From positions 54,881,268 through 54,945,267 of the forward strand of contig NC_062213.1 in assembly GCF_902686445.1 (NCBI RefSeq): a DNA stretch of 64,000 bases, written 5' to 3'. Shown piece after piece: positions 44,981 to 58,199 of the stretch. The notes beneath the pieces were generated by a model. It saw nothing but the letters and a program-made list of their open reading frames with translations. It was not told the origin of the DNA and ran no database searches. The translations under genes and the position numbers were made by a program. The stretch is from Sciurus carolinensis (lineage: Eukaryota > Chordata > Mammalia > Rodentia > Sciuridae). Numbering within the stretch: position 1 is the stretch's first letter; each line of letters opens with the position of its first letter.

Positions 44981-46285
44981 GGCAGGCATTAGAACTGATA
45001 CCACAGAAACAGAAATGATCAATAGAGATCATTATGAACAACTATGTGCCAACAACTTTGAAGAATGGACAAATTCCTGGACACATACACCCTACCAAGA
45101 TTGCATCATGAAGAAATAGAAAACCAGAACAGGTCAATAATAAGTAATGAGATTGAATTAGTAATAAAAGTCTCTCCTCAAAGATCCCAGGACCATATAG
45201 CCTCACTGCTGAGTTCTACCAAACATTTAAAGAATAACTAATAGCAATTCTTAAATTATTACAAAAAATTAAAAAGGAAGAAATTCTTCTAACGTACTCT
45301 ACAAGGGCAGCATTACCCTGATACCAAAACTAACAAAGGCACACTAAAAGAAAACTGCAGACCAATATCCTTGATGAACATAGATATAAAACTCCTTAAC
45401 ACAATACTAGCAAACCAAATCCAACAGCACATTGTAGATTATTCATCATGATTAAGTGGAATATAAGGATGTTCAACAAATACAAATTATTTTCTTTTCA
45501 ATTGGTAAGTAATAATTGTATATATTTATGGGATAAAATGTGATGTGATGTATGCATACAAATAAAATACTGAGGAGTAACTTTAATCAAGAAAATAAAG
45601 AGAGCTTTACACTGAAAACTATAAAACATTGATGAAGGAAGCTCAAAATGATACAAATAAATAGAAGGTATCCTATGTTCATGAATGGGAAGAATTAATA
45701 TTATTAAAATATCCTGACTATCCAAAGCAATTTACAGATTTATTGGAATCTCTATCAAAATTCCAACATCATTATACACAAAATTAGAAAAAATAATTCT
45801 AAAACTCATATGGAATTATAAAAGACTCTAAACACCAAATGATCTTAAGCAAAAATAACAAATTTGGAGGCATCGCATTACCTGATTTCAAAATATACTA
45901 TAAAGACATAGTAATCAATATAGCATGGTATTATATAAAAGCAGGCACATAGACCAATGTACAGAATAGAGAACCCAGAATAAATCCATACCTTTATGGT
46001 CAATTTTTTTTTTATAAAGGTGCCAAAATCACACAATGGGGAAATGATGCTGGAAAAACTGGATCTTCACATGTAGAAAAATGGAATTGGACCATTATCT
46101 CAATCATATACAAAAGTTAATTCAAAATGAATTAAAGATTTAAATCTAAGACCTAAAACTAGAAGAAAATATAGGGGAAAGCTCCAAGGCATTGATCTGG
46201 GAAAGCATTTTATCTTTATGATATTATGTGAATTCTCTAAGAAGACAACATTAAAAAAGACTCTTTTGCAGAAACAAAATGGATA
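44981..46285 (+). mobile_element. L1 ORF2 fragment, sense, with internal replacement
   Basis: Sense ORF2 text runs 44981-45486 ('ccaggaccatatagcctcac'...'aaggatgttcaacaaataca'). About 110 bases at 45487-45595 then look like an L1 3' UTR piece ('aataattgtatatatttatg'). ORF2 resumes at 45596 ('tacactgaaaactataaaac') to about 46285. Heavily mutated, no usable frame. Confidence 0.75.
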
Positions 46286-46289
46286 TTAA

Positions 46290-48395
46290 TGGATATATCC
46301 AATTTTAAACTAATGTGCCATATGCCACAAATCCATCTAAGGTAGCTTGCTCAGATTAGAAAGATCTGGTCTGAGAAATATTGAGTCATTTAGTAACCTA
46401 GGTCACTGCTCAACTCTGTGCTTTGAAGTTAGTTCATCGCCATGAATCTGGGAATAAACAGATTATCATTAAGGCTGTGGTGCATGGTGAGGTATACAAT
46501 GTGCATGACAAAATTTGCAGTGTACAAGTCAAAACTGGAATTCTCTACCACACCAGCAAGCTTAGTAAGTAGAGACCAGAAAATCCTGCTCTGTTACCTT
46601 TCTGATATCATTGATACCCTCTTTTGAAAGAAGAGATTCAGACACAAAACTTAATGATTCAACCACACACTTTCAGATGCCTTATTTTTCAATAGAAACT
46701 ATATGTGGTTCCTGGGGAAAGAATATGACTCTGTAATGACAAGCTTCATTGTATTTGTTGCACTGTATGAAATATTATCACTTTTTCAGTGATATTATCA
46801 ATATATCATACGAAGTAGTAAAAACTTTAATCAGTAAGGAAGGACAGATACAGGCATAATGATGAACCCCCCGAGAAACCACAGACCCCAGAAAACTCAC
46901 AACAAACCCCTAAAACTAAAACATATCTTAGAACTCTCTTTATTTTCCACTATTTCTACTATTCTAGATTAGACCTTGCTTCTAGAAACAGGAAAGAATA
47001 CCACTTATTGGAGTCGCTTTGAATGTTAAGTGTGATATGAAAGGTAGTTACTTTATGTTGTTTACTATATGGGAAAAAAAATTTTTTTGCCCCAAATTGA
47101 ATCTATCTCCATTATATTGTATTTTTAATTTTGGTTTACATTATCATTTCTTATATTCACAGAAATAAAATTTGGTCTCATTATGGAATAAAAAAATCAT
47201 TTAAAATCCCATTTGAAATCAAGTTGTAATTCAAATCATTACTAAAAACAAAATGAAAATCACTTTAAGAATTCAGCAAATGTTTTTATCATTTGCCAGT
47301 AAAGATGAATCGTGACACTAAATCCTATGAAAAATGTATCAGGTTTCCTCTTGCTTTATGCTTCCCTGGGCCAGTGCATCAGCACCTCATTTTGAAGGGC
47401 AAGGCACATGATCTTTCAAAGCCCAAAACCTTAAGGTCCAGTGCTCTGAGGAAGCTAACTTGTCCACGTCACAAATCCAAATGCAGAAGTAAAACTTGCT
47501 CTCTGGTGCCCGTGCCAAACTCAAGACTTATAATTTTCAATTGCATACCTTGGCAGTTACTCCTAGTCAAACCTGATCTCAACATGATTAGTAGTCACTC
47601 AAGCAGACATATTATTAGTAAGTCCTTTAAAGTTATGTAGTTTCATTTCTGAGTAAGGATTAGTAACTTGGACTCACAACTAAAAGACACTAATCTTTTA
47701 GATTCAGAACTAAAAGATCCAGTGTTTGGAGGGATAGAGATAATGTTAATTCAGCTAACTCTCATTCAAGATTTTTTCAATAAAAGTTTTTCCAGATAAG
47801 CAAAAATATAATACCAAATCAAACTCTTACCATGATTGCCAAATATATTCTGTAATTATTAAAAGTAATTTAAAAGAATACTTTGTAAGAAGAGGAATAA
47901 AATGAAAAAATGAGAGAAGAGTAACCTAAAAATTAAATTAAAATATAAAAGAATAGTTAATAACTAATAGTTAAAACTAATACTAGTATATGGATATTAT
48001 ATAGTTACTGGAGATTTCACACAATATTTAATTATGCCATTTTTCAGCCTCCACCTTTATTCCTCAGGAAAAAATACATGATAATAATCATTATGTGTCA
48101 CACAAATACACATGCACACATAATTTGTTCATTATTTAAATTTCAGCAGTCTCTTAAGTTCCTTGAGAGAAATTTAAAATATATATTTTTTAATATTTTT
48201 GAAAACCATAGTCTTTGTGATTTCAATTTCCCATTGTCTTCATTGGAATAGTAAAAGACTATCTTAAATGAATTTTGAAAGAATCAAATTAGAGCACCTA
48301 TTTTCTCCATTATAGTTCTAGGCCTCAATATTTTCAGATAGACCAGGCAAAGAAATAGCAGCACCCCTTATAAAATAACTTCATCAAATATTCAT
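46290..48395. other. intergenic, nothing recognised
   Basis: Includes a 115-codon frame at 47293-47640 (plus) with no known domain and no supporting context. Confidence 0.4.
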
Positions 48396-48410
48396 TCTTA
48401 AAGCAGAATG

Positions 48411-48711
48411 AATGGGGCAGGAGGGGCAGGGGGAAGGAAAGATAGTGGATATACTGAGACAGACATTATTACCCTATTTACAAGTATGATTACACAAATG
48501 GTGTGAATCTACATTGTGGACAACCATAGAAATGAAAAGTTGTACCCCATTTGTGTACAATGAATCAAAATGCAATCTGTAAAACTAAATAAATGAATGA
48601 ATAAATTAATTAATTTTTTTTTTTTTGGTACCGGGGATTGAACCCAGGGTCTTGTGCATGCACTCTACCAACTGGGCTATATCCCCAGCCCATAAATTAA
48701 TTAATTTTTAA
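48411..48711 (+). mobile_element. L1 3' UTR insertion, strongly 5'-truncated
   Basis: Sense 3' UTR ('ggggcaggaggggcaggggg' to 'aatgcaatctgtaaaactaa') with an exact 11-bp target duplication AAAGCAGAATG at 48400-48410 and 48712-48722. An ID SINE sits in its tail. Confidence 0.85.
48618..48691 (-). mobile_element. ID-type SINE nested in the L1 tail
   Basis: Minus-strand ID: 'ggggattgaacccagggtct' and 'ccaactgggctatatcccca'. Flanked by a long A/T-rich duplication starting ATAAATTAATTAATT at 48601 and 48692. Confidence 0.88.
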
Positions 48712-48724
48712 AAAGCAGAATGGT

Positions 48725-50280
48725 ATGGTTGAAAAAACAAAAGTCTAAGATATAAGAAACCCCCCTTCTAGACTTCACTCTGCTAAAAATAACTATACGA
48801 ACTTAAATATTTGTTTTCTCCTCTCTAAAATGAGAACAGAATAAGCTAAAATTTCTCATGAAAGGGTTTGGAATATGGATTCCATTCTCAAACAAATTAG
48901 GGAAATTAGGCATTTCCATTGGATATTCCCAGCATGTACTAACATGCTTGGAATTCTGGGAAATCTTGAATTTAAAGAGTACATTTAACTTTGAAATCAG
49001 CATGTCTACAAATGCTTTAAGCATCCCTTAGATGAATAGCCCTTAGGGAAATGCTAATGATAACCTTCCACCTTAAATGTCTCTGAGTTTATCAGCAAGG
49101 TTTTGTCCCATGAAAATGAAGAAGCATAGCATATAGGTCACTGACCTCAAGAAACATACACACATTTATGGAAGCTTTCTATGCATGAAAACTTAAGGCA
49201 TTCTAGACACATGCTAGTAAAGCTCAGAAAGTGAAATCAGACCAAAGGTATTTGGAGAAAATGTTGCACAGTAGATGGGACTGAGTTGGCCAACTTCTGA
49301 AAATTTCACATGCTTTGGAGTAGTGAGGGAACATATATGAAGTAAGAAAAGAAGAAAGAAACCAAGTTGCTTGGATGCCTGAACTTCTCTTTTGATAATG
49401 AGAAGAGACAGGTGTCTGGCAGAGGGAGGTAGGATTCAGATACATCTTTTATCAAGTAGTTATGGATACTGAGAGTCTTTCTTTTTATTTCTAAAGGTAC
49501 ATTAGGATAGGAATTCTGCCACTTCAATGATCAAGTCATTGGTAAAAGTCCTATGATCCCGTGTGGTCAGGTTGTATCTTGACTCCAGCGTGTAACATTT
49601 TATACTAGAATGAAATATGAAGAATGTCATCTACTGTTTTTCCCTTTGAATAGTCCCTCCCTTTAAATTCTAAAGCTCCTATGCTCTTATGTCCACAGGA
49701 AGTTGAGAAACTAATTAATTCTAATATATCAAGTGATTTAATTTGTATTTGACCCTCTAGGAGATATTTGCATTTTAAAAGATATAAAATGATAGCAAAA
49801 CTTAAGCCAAAGTTTGAACCTCTAATGATGGTATTTCAGGTAGCAGCACCCAACTGTGTTCATGACATGGAGGGGTGGATGGATGGACCACGGGTGGAAG
49901 TAAAGAGAAAAGTGGTTGAAGACATAGAGCAAAAACAATTCTGGAAGAGAATGAAAAAAGAAAAGAGTACAGCAAAGTCCCTAAGTACTGCAGCAGGCGG
50001 TCCTGATGCATTAAGTTACATTTCCAAAGCCAAATGTTCTATTTCTCAAGAGATAAGAAATCTGCAACATTTTTCCTGAGTAGGTGGCATGTGCTAATTT
50101 ACATACTCACACATAGGAAGTACAGTAAATGTTTTTTTCAAGGATTACGTGATAATTTCACAGAGCCTTTCATTAACCTATATCTAAAAAAGAACGCTTC
50201 CATGACAAAACAGCAACAACAACAAACTCGTGTATCTTTTAATCACTTGTTATCTAATTTCTGGATGAAATAAAATGATT
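48725..50280. other. intergenic, nothing recognised
   Basis: The frame at 49768-50079 (103 codons, plus) is lysine-rich and matches nothing I know. Confidence 0.4.
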
Positions 50281-50298
50281 AAAAATTAAAATATATGA

Positions 50299-50371
50299 GC
50301 TGGGGAGATAGCTCAGTTGGTAGAGTGCTTGTCTTGTAAGCACAAGTCCCTGGGTTCAATCCCCAGCACCA

Positions 50372-50397
<26 letters not shown>
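50299..50397 (+). mobile_element. ID-type SINE, young
   Basis: 'tagctcagttggtagagtgc' and 'gggttcaatccccagcacca', then a pure A-tail. Exact 14-bp target duplication ATTAAAATATATGA at 50285-50298 and 50398-50411. Confidence 0.93.
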
Positions 50398-50402
<5 letters not shown>

Positions 50403-50411
50403 AATATATGA

Positions 50412-51950
50412 CATTACCTGTATCCAGTCTCAGACTCCTGGGCAAATTTTACAGTACAGTTTTTGTTTCTGTTGTGCAATCACCTTCTGGAAGCAAAATC
50501 TTGCTGGAGGAGGAGTTCTAAGCAGGCAAGTGAAAGAGTTCCCTGAGTCAAGGAAACTATCAGTGAGAGATGCTCAGTGGTGGAAGGCAGGCAAGGTCTC
50601 CAAAGAATCCATCTTAACAGTCCATGGAAAAAAATAGCTTTAAATAGAAAATAAAGTGTAGATAGATTTAAATGTATTTTTTACATAAAGATAAAACTAT
50701 CCCAGTCAAATAAAAGTTTTTTATCCCTTAGTTTTTTTTTTTTTTTTATCCCTTCAACTGCTCTTCAGCTGAAGGTCCCTTAGTGGGGGCAGGAAGCGTG
50801 TAGAGGAGGAGAATCTCCACCCTTTCCCAAAGGGTCTTCTCCAACCTACAGAAGCTGAGGGAGGGGAGAAAGTTGCTTTCTGCTTGCACAATGACGTGTG
50901 TGAAAGAAAATCACACTGATTTTTTTATTCTTACTCCTTCTCCCTCACCCTACTCTTGCTTGTATTTTTTTACCTGCAGATTATTACTATTTCTTTAAAG
51001 AACATGTTTATGGCAAATACATAAATCAACCAAGTCAACTGACAACATTGAAAGCAAATGCAAGAAGATAGCATCATTAGATTTGATTGTGAAAATCTTA
51101 CTTTCAGGTTACTGAGGTTTGGGGTTTTTTTTTTTTTTTTTATGTTGGCCAGAAACTTAATGAAGACAGTACCATTGTGCACATGACTCCGGGGACTGAA
51201 GACAAGGTAATTAATAATACTGATACTCTATTAGGTATTAGGAATTAATGAGTATTGGTGTAATTAAAAAAAAAAAAAAGAAGAAAGGAAAAAACAAAAG
51301 ACAACCAAGAGTCTAAGAAAAGCTTTGTCATCAAAGAAACATTGGGTACTGGAAATATGGAGATTAAGCCTCTATTAATCCTCCTTTTATTATTTAAAGA
51401 TTATATTACCTTTACTTCCTCATCTACTTAAGGCACATGAACCAAGGTGGAGAGGTAATTTTTAAAGGATACAATTGTAACTTGCTTGTTCGGTTTCTCT
51501 TTAACATCAACAAGAAGAAAAATTATACACACACACAAAAACACACACACGTGTGTATAAATATGTATAGACACACATATCCATGTCAAATAAATTCAAG
51601 AAGGTCACTTTCTTTTTCTCCATACCATCTCCACATCCTAGCTGTACTTTTGAAAGACAATGTATAGATCTACTTCATTTTGTACACTTATTTCTAGATT
51701 TGTCCCTGGTACTCAGGATTACCTATAAAATCATTTCTCCCATCTTCTAACTGATTAAAAAGTAAGTCTAGTTTATAAGAATTTCTGAAATAAGAGTATT
51801 AGAAATTATAAGGAAATTTAATAAAAGATTTTGACACATGTAAGAGAAATGGGTCAGGTGTTTTAAACACCTGCTGTCAGTTCAATCAATGCTATCTTCT
51901 AGTGTGGCATTGTAGAAGCTCTGGTATCTTAGGAACTTCTACCAAATGCT
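50412..51950. other. intergenic, nothing recognised
   Basis: Several poly-A/T tracts (50731, 51125, 51267) and CA-rich text near 51527-51552; no gene. Confidence 0.4.
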
Positions 51951-51954
51951 CTGA

Positions 51955-52443
51955 TGGAATCAACCTAGATGCCTTTCAACAGATGAATTGATAAAGGAAA
52001 TGTGGTATATATACACAATGGAATATTACTCAACCTTAAAGAAGAATGAAATTATGGCATTTGCAGGTAAATGGATGGAGCTGGAGAATACCATGCTTAA
52101 GTGGAAGAAGCCAATCCCCAAAACCAAAGACCAAATGTTTTCTCTGATATACAGATGCTAATTCACAATAAGGGGGGCACTAGGGAAAAATAGAGGTACT
52201 TTGGATTAGGCAGAGGGGAGGTTAAGGCAGGGAGTGAGTATGGGGATAAGAAGGATAGTAGAATGAATTGAACATTATTACCCTATGTGCATGTATGATT
52301 ACATGACCTGTGTGATTCTACATCATGTACAACCAGAATGAAAAGTTATACTCCATTTATGTATGATGTGTCAAAATGCAATCCACTGTCATGTATAACT
52401 AATTAGAACAAATAAAAATTCATTCATTTATTCATTCATTCAT
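51955..52443 (+). mobile_element. L1 3' end
   Basis: Sense ORF2 end ('gtggtatatatacacaatgg') and 3' UTR. Ends in a (TTCA)n-like tail at about 52421-52443. Confidence 0.85.
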
Positions 52444-52849
52444 TTAAAAAAGAAGATACTTTAGGGAGACCCTAGTGTTCCTTCTTACTGCAGGAGCTCC
52501 CAGCTTAGTGTACCTCTGCCCTGCTAAATGGCTTACTTTGATATTACTCCTTTCACACTGATGAATTGACAACAATACTAAGATTTTTTTAAAGTGGTTA
52601 CTCACACATGAGATCATCCACTGGTGCCCTGCCATGTGTTATTAAACTGCCACAATTCGTAGCAAGGTCCAAGAAGCACTTCCGGCAAGGGCGATACACT
52701 CGCTGCTAGGAAGGAGCTCCCAACCTCGGCTCCGGGAGATTGCTGAGTCATCCTGGGTAGAAATTTAACATCACTATGCTGCAATAGGATGGAAGTGATG
52801 CTTCCCTCTAGCTCTTGACCTTGTTAACAAGCATTAAAACTCAAGATGA

Positions 52850-53580
52850 AGAGAATAGCAATTATCAAGAATACAAGTAACAATAAATGTTGGCAAAGAT
52901 GTGGGGAAAAGGTACACTCATACATTGCTGGTGGGAATGCAAATGGGTATAACCACTCTGGAAGGCAGTATGGAGATTCCTCAGAAAACTCCGTAGGGAA
53001 CAACCATTTGCCCCAGCTATCCCCACTCCTCGGTTTATGCCCAAAGGACTTAAAATCAGTACACTATAGTGATGCAGTCACATCAATGTTTATAGCAGCT
53101 CAATTCACAATAGCTAAGCTATGGAACCAACCTAGGTGCACTTCAATAGATGAATGGATAAAGAAAATGTGGTATATATACACAATGGAATATTAGCCTT
53201 AAAGAAGAATGAAATTATGGTGTTTGCCAGTAAATGGATGGAACTGGAGAATATCATGCTAAGTGGAAGAAGCCAATCCTAAAAAACCAAAAGTCGAATG
53301 TTCCCTCTGATACGTAGATGCTAGCATACAATAAGGGGAGTGGGGAGGGAATAACAGAAGTTCATTGGATTAGACAAAGGAGAATGGAGAGAAGGGAGGG
53401 AATGGGAATAGGAAAGACAATAGAATGAACTGGACATAACTTTCCTACGTTCATATATGAATACATTACCAGTGTAACTCCACATCATGTACAACCACAA
53501 GAATGGAAAGTTATACTCCATGTATGTACAATATGTCAAAATACACTCTACTATCATGTATATCTAAAAAGAAGACATAA
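52850..53580 (+). mobile_element. L1 3' end, second copy in the same orientation
   Basis: ORF2 end frame 52846-53196 (S-N-N-K-C-W...W-N-Q-P-R-C-T-S...W-Y-I-Y-T-M-E-Y) followed by the 3' UTR and an A-rich tail. Confidence 0.88.
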
Positions 53581-53584
53581 AAAA

Positions 53585-54475
53585 TATCAAGACTAAAATT
53601 CAGTGAAGGAACCCTCGCTTATGGGTGGTAAGACTATAAATTGTTATAACCATTTGGAAATCTGGTTTACTCCAAAAGATGTGTACAAAAATTTTGATCA
53701 CAATTCTATTTGTAATAGTCCCCAATGGGAATAATTTAAATGTTTATGAACAGCAGGATTTTTTTTTAGTATTGAATATTTGTAGAAATTTACTAAAATC
53801 AATGAAAATGAAAAACTACAACTACTTGCAACTACTTGGATGAATTGAAGAATCATATTGAGCTAAAGAATTCACACATAAAAAATTAAAATCCAAAGGT
53901 TCTACTTATTTAAAAAATTAAACAGATAAAACTAATCTAAGATGTTAAAAACCAAGTTAATGATTTTCTTTGGGTAAGAGAGAAAGAGGGACAATCAGCG
54001 AGGGGACAAGGGAGCTCCTCAGTGCCGTCTCTGAGATGGCTGGATGGATGGGCTCACATTGTGATATTTCACCAAGCTGTCCACATAGGATTTGTGCATT
54101 CTGCTACCTAGTGCTGTGCTTTAATTAAAAATGTTTGTTTTTAAAAGGAACATATGAAGACAGGTGAAATAACTATGGAATATCTTAAATGTCTCAGGAA
54201 AAAGTAGTCAATGATCAATAAAAATTTACACCTATTATTAATTATGGCTTATAAAAGAATCCTCTTTAATTATTTTAATTAGGTAGGATTCATTATTTTT
54301 ATTGTGCTCACTTTAAACTGACAACCGAGAGCAGCGAAAGCTGAGTTCAGTGGATTTCGAGGGACCACAGGACTACTTTCAACCTTATTCTTTACAAGAT
54401 GACACTAACAACTACAGGGATTAGAGGTAACTAAAGTTATCTCTCTGAAGGCTCCTTCTGGAGGCTATATGGTAG
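53585..54475. other. intergenic, nothing recognised
   Basis: AT-rich, no gene resemblance. Confidence 0.4.
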
Positions 54476-54479
54476 AGTG

Positions 54480-54630
54480 CAATAAGTGGAATACAAAGCC
54501 AGATGCAACCGAGTTTGAATTTTACCTCTGCTACGTTCTGGCTGTATGAACTTCAGCCTTCTCTGTTTCCTCATCTTTCAAAGAGATCACAATACCCATT
54601 TTAATAGAGACTATGTTAGGTACATATGTA
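54480..54630 (+). mobile_element. MIR SINE relic
   Basis: 'gagtttgaattttacctctg' and 'tttcctcatctttcaaagag' follow the MIR consensus. Confidence 0.65.
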
Positions 54631-54639
54631 TGTATTTAG

Positions 54640-54642
<3 letters not shown>

Positions 54643-54680
<38 letters not shown>
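54643..54680 (+). repeat. (TG)19 microsatellite
   Basis: Uninterrupted TG units at the end of the MIR relic. Confidence 0.95.
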
Positions 54681-54683
<3 letters not shown>

Positions 54684-55251
54684 TTTAGATGCCGCATAAT
54701 AGTCAGTGAATGACAACTATTATTATGGACAGAATTACCTAAAGTATTTGCTAACCAAGTAAATTAACTAAAAGAATATAAAGTATACATTTCATTTTGT
54801 TCTCAAGATTTTTACTACATGTTAACATGTTCCAAAAGCACCATCTTATGGACCCAGCAAACAACCCGTCTGTCTCAAAAGGTCTGAAACTGGTGTTCTC
54901 TGGGGCCCTAGATACTTTCGTCAGAATCTGAGCTGAGCCTATGCCCCTGAGTTTCACCTGGCACTGCTATATGAACAAGGCTTCCCACATGAGGATTTCC
55001 ACACATACACCATGACTTTCATTTGTAATTTTATCATGGAACACCTGTAGGAAAAGGGCTGGGCATGAGTTCTAGAAGGGAAAAAAAAGTATTGCTAATA
55101 ACATCAATAGGGACAAGGGAAGGAACTATGTAATTCTTGCCTATTTACTTAATTCATTGAAAGGACCAGGTAGACAAGGAAGTTAGTGCATAGTGTGCTC
55201 TAGAAAGCTTTGGTATCAGCTGTGTGCCATCAGTACACACCTTAAGTATTA

Positions 55252-55390
55252 CTACAGGGCTGGGGCTGGGGCTCAGTGGTAGAGCACTTGCCTAGCATGT
55301 GTGAGGCACTGAGTTCGATCCTCAGCACCACACAAAAATAAATAAAAAGGCATTGTGTCCATTTACAACTAAAACAATATTTTTTTAAAA
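55252..55390 (+). mobile_element. ID-type SINE, variant with a longer 3' tail
   Basis: ID body ('ggggctcagtggtagagcac', 'gagttcgatcctcagcacca') followed by an A-rich link, a unique-looking 'ggcattgtgtccatttacaa' block and a second A-rich tail. Target duplication AAGTATTA at 55244-55251 and 55391-55398. Confidence 0.88.
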
Positions 55391-55399
55391 AAGTATTAA

Positions 55400-57130
55400 T
55401 AGACCGAAGACTTACAGTTTCTTATAGAAAAATGGATAAGTACACTCATGAACCCAAAGTACACTCAAAATCATGTCATTTGTCTTAGAATCTTGTTCTG
55501 CTCACACCCTGTTACAACAGATTTTCACAGGTAAGAGACATGAACACTGACTCCAGTCCAGTATCCAGAAAAGCAAGGAAGAACTATTCCTGTCTTACCT
55601 GTCTCTGAAATTCCTGCAAAATTTTTTTTGACCTAAAAGTATTGGTACTGACATAATTTAATTAAGCATGTGTGAAACTACAGTGTTCCAGAATCTGAAA
55701 TTGACATAATTAAAGTGAAATGCAGAATGTGCACCTCTGATACCATTTTTAATGTCACACTCCATCACTCCTGTTTAATATCAAATCACAAGAGAAATTT
55801 TTCTCCTTTTAATTGCATTTTATATGCCCTTCATCATTGGCCTCAAAGCAATTAAATTTCAGGAAAAAAATTACTGAAGCAAGGAGTAAGGTCTAAAATA
55901 ATCAGGTTCACTAAAGTTACCTTCACTCAATGATGTCTCTGCAGATAAATCACCATTCATGATTTCATTTTCCTATAACCATTTCAGTCTCAAAAATATT
56001 TATTAAAACTGAAGGAATTGAAGAAAGATTTTATTTTCAGAATATTTATGATAATCCAGAAAAAAGAAAGCTATTTCTAACACTTCATAGTAAAAAATGT
56101 TATCCTTTCGGTAGAGCATATGTCATTGGAGAGGAAATCCTAAAAAAGTAGATGAAATTTGTCAATTTTCATTATTGTTCCTCCATGTGTTTCACGAACT
56201 ACATGTTTTTTATGGTTTTGTGCCTCAAGCACAGACTTAGATTGGATGGTTGACCCAGAGGCCCTGAGAATCTGACTTCTGGTCAATAAGAAAATTTACC
56301 CATGACATTTTTGATAGTAAGTTGAGTTATATGAAACTGACATTTTTATAGATTAAATGTGGCCAAATTCAAGCAAATTCTTATAATTCAACCAAATGTC
56401 TAATGACTTTTCAATGCAGGTACCATGATGTTTCTGGAAATAACACTAGATCCTTTTTGCAGTAAATCAATGTGAATGTGTATTTTAGAGCCATCCTTTG
56501 ATCAAGGGCTTATCTGTTAGACATTCTCTGATTTTCCTCATCTCCTTACCTGCTTATTCTCTGAGTGGGTAGTTTCTATTCTATTAACCCAACAGAAATT
56601 CCTATTCCCCAAATCACCAATGGTCTTTCAAGAACATGGGCAACTTGATCACTCTCTTTTTTAAAATTGTTCCTTCTTGGTTTCTTCTAGTTTTTGGACT
56701 TACCCCTCCAAACTTCTCTCCACTTCCATTCACCACTTAAATGAAGACAGGTTATTAGTCTCTATCCTTTATCATTTTTCTTGCTCAGTAAACATACTCC
56801 TTCACCTTTAGTAAGTGGAATCCCGTTCTGCTTTCTGGTCACCAGAACATACATACAGGACTGAGTCCTCACCTGGTCTGCAACTTCCTCCCTTCTTTCC
56901 TCTTACTCAGTGAAAAGGATGCTTTTTCTCCTTGTTCCATGGGTCCCAAAGACATAGTTCCTTTAACTCATCACCTGCCCTACACACAACCCCTTCCTAA
57001 AGGTGTTTCTCCTCAGCATATGAATTTGCCAGTTTCTTCTACTGACTCTTCTTTTTCATTCATAATCAAGTTTAAATATTCCAACTTCCTTTTCATCTTC
57101 ATCTGTTACAAATTTTATTTCCTAACATCT
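55400..57130. other. intergenic, little recognised
   Basis: Pyrimidine-rich text at 56510-57100 is weakly L2-like. No gene is seen. Confidence 0.35.
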
Positions 57131-57144
57131 TAGGTTGGGCATCC

Positions 57145-57590
57145 TCAGAAGCAGACTCTGATAGGAATGAGTTGGGAGTAGTTTATTTGGGAGATAATCA
57201 CAGCTAGAGGAAAGAGAGAGTGAGTTGGAGAGAGCAAGAGCCAATGCAGGAAGTGTTCATAGGTTACTACTGTGGGAAACTGTGATTCCATATCATTTGG
57301 CACCTTTGGGAAACTGTCTAGAACTTGTCCTAGAGTTTTTCCTTCCCGGGGTTGAATACTGGGGTACTTACCAATCAACTCACATCCAAAGCACTGAGGA
57401 CTGCTCCTGGGGGCCTTGGCTCTCTGACATGTCTGGTCAGTTCCAAGGCACAGCTGTGCTCCTGCTGATGACAGAACCCTCAGGGAAAGTAGCAGGTGTT
57501 CACAGTGGGACGCCGTCAGCAGGTGTGGGCCACCGTGAATGCCAAGGGACGGGGCTCCGAGTGCGTCTGCCACACCCAGTGTAATTGGCT
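57145..57590. repeat. possible ancient repeat with overlapping open frames
   Basis: GC-richer block with a 142-codon frame on minus (57145-57573) and a 119-codon frame on plus (57225-57584). Text such as 'gtagtttatttgggagataa' resembles an old dispersed repeat. Neither protein resembles a family I know. Confidence 0.3.
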
Positions 57591-58199
57591 TCTCGCTTTC
57601 ACCTCTTTGCTTTCCTGGTGAGAGCCAATGATTTCATAACTGCCAAACCTAGTAAGCTCCCTTTTGTCCTTTTGGACCTTCTCGTGGGCAGCACTGGGCT
57701 CCCAGTCCTGTTCTCCTTGATGTTCTGTCTTCCTTGTCTTTCTAGAAGCCTCTTTTTCTCACTGCTTCTACCTCTACATCATTTTCAGCTTCTTCTCCGT
57801 CTTCTTGGATCCAACTGTGGATGTTTTGCTGGGCTTTAGATTTCTCGTTCTGTTTGTTATTTCTGACATATCCTTTCCTATTCCAGCTCTGACAGCCACC
57901 AACACGTGAGGACTTCTGATCTGCACCTCCAACCCAGCCACCTCTCTGGAAGTCACAGCCGTTTGTAAGACTGCATTTCCACCAGTCCTCTCTCCACAGC
58001 ACCTGGGCACTTCAGCCAGTGTTGCAGGAGTATTCAAATCCAACAGCCCCAAATAGGAGAATTGTCTTCCTGACTCCATCTCCACCTTCTCCACCTCAGC
58101 CAGAGTTGCCACTATCCTTCCAACTGCTCAGTGCAAAATGACATATTTTATTTTATCCCCCCTTTTCCTCTCATGCTTCACAGGCCATTCACAAGTCCT

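Noticed and set aside
47293..47640. 115-codon plus-strand frame
   Set aside because: No domain, no promoter or splice context, and no resemblance to a known protein.
57145..57584. 142- and 119-codon frames on opposite strands
   Set aside because: Mutually overlapping, no recognisable domain, and in sequence that looks like an old repeat.
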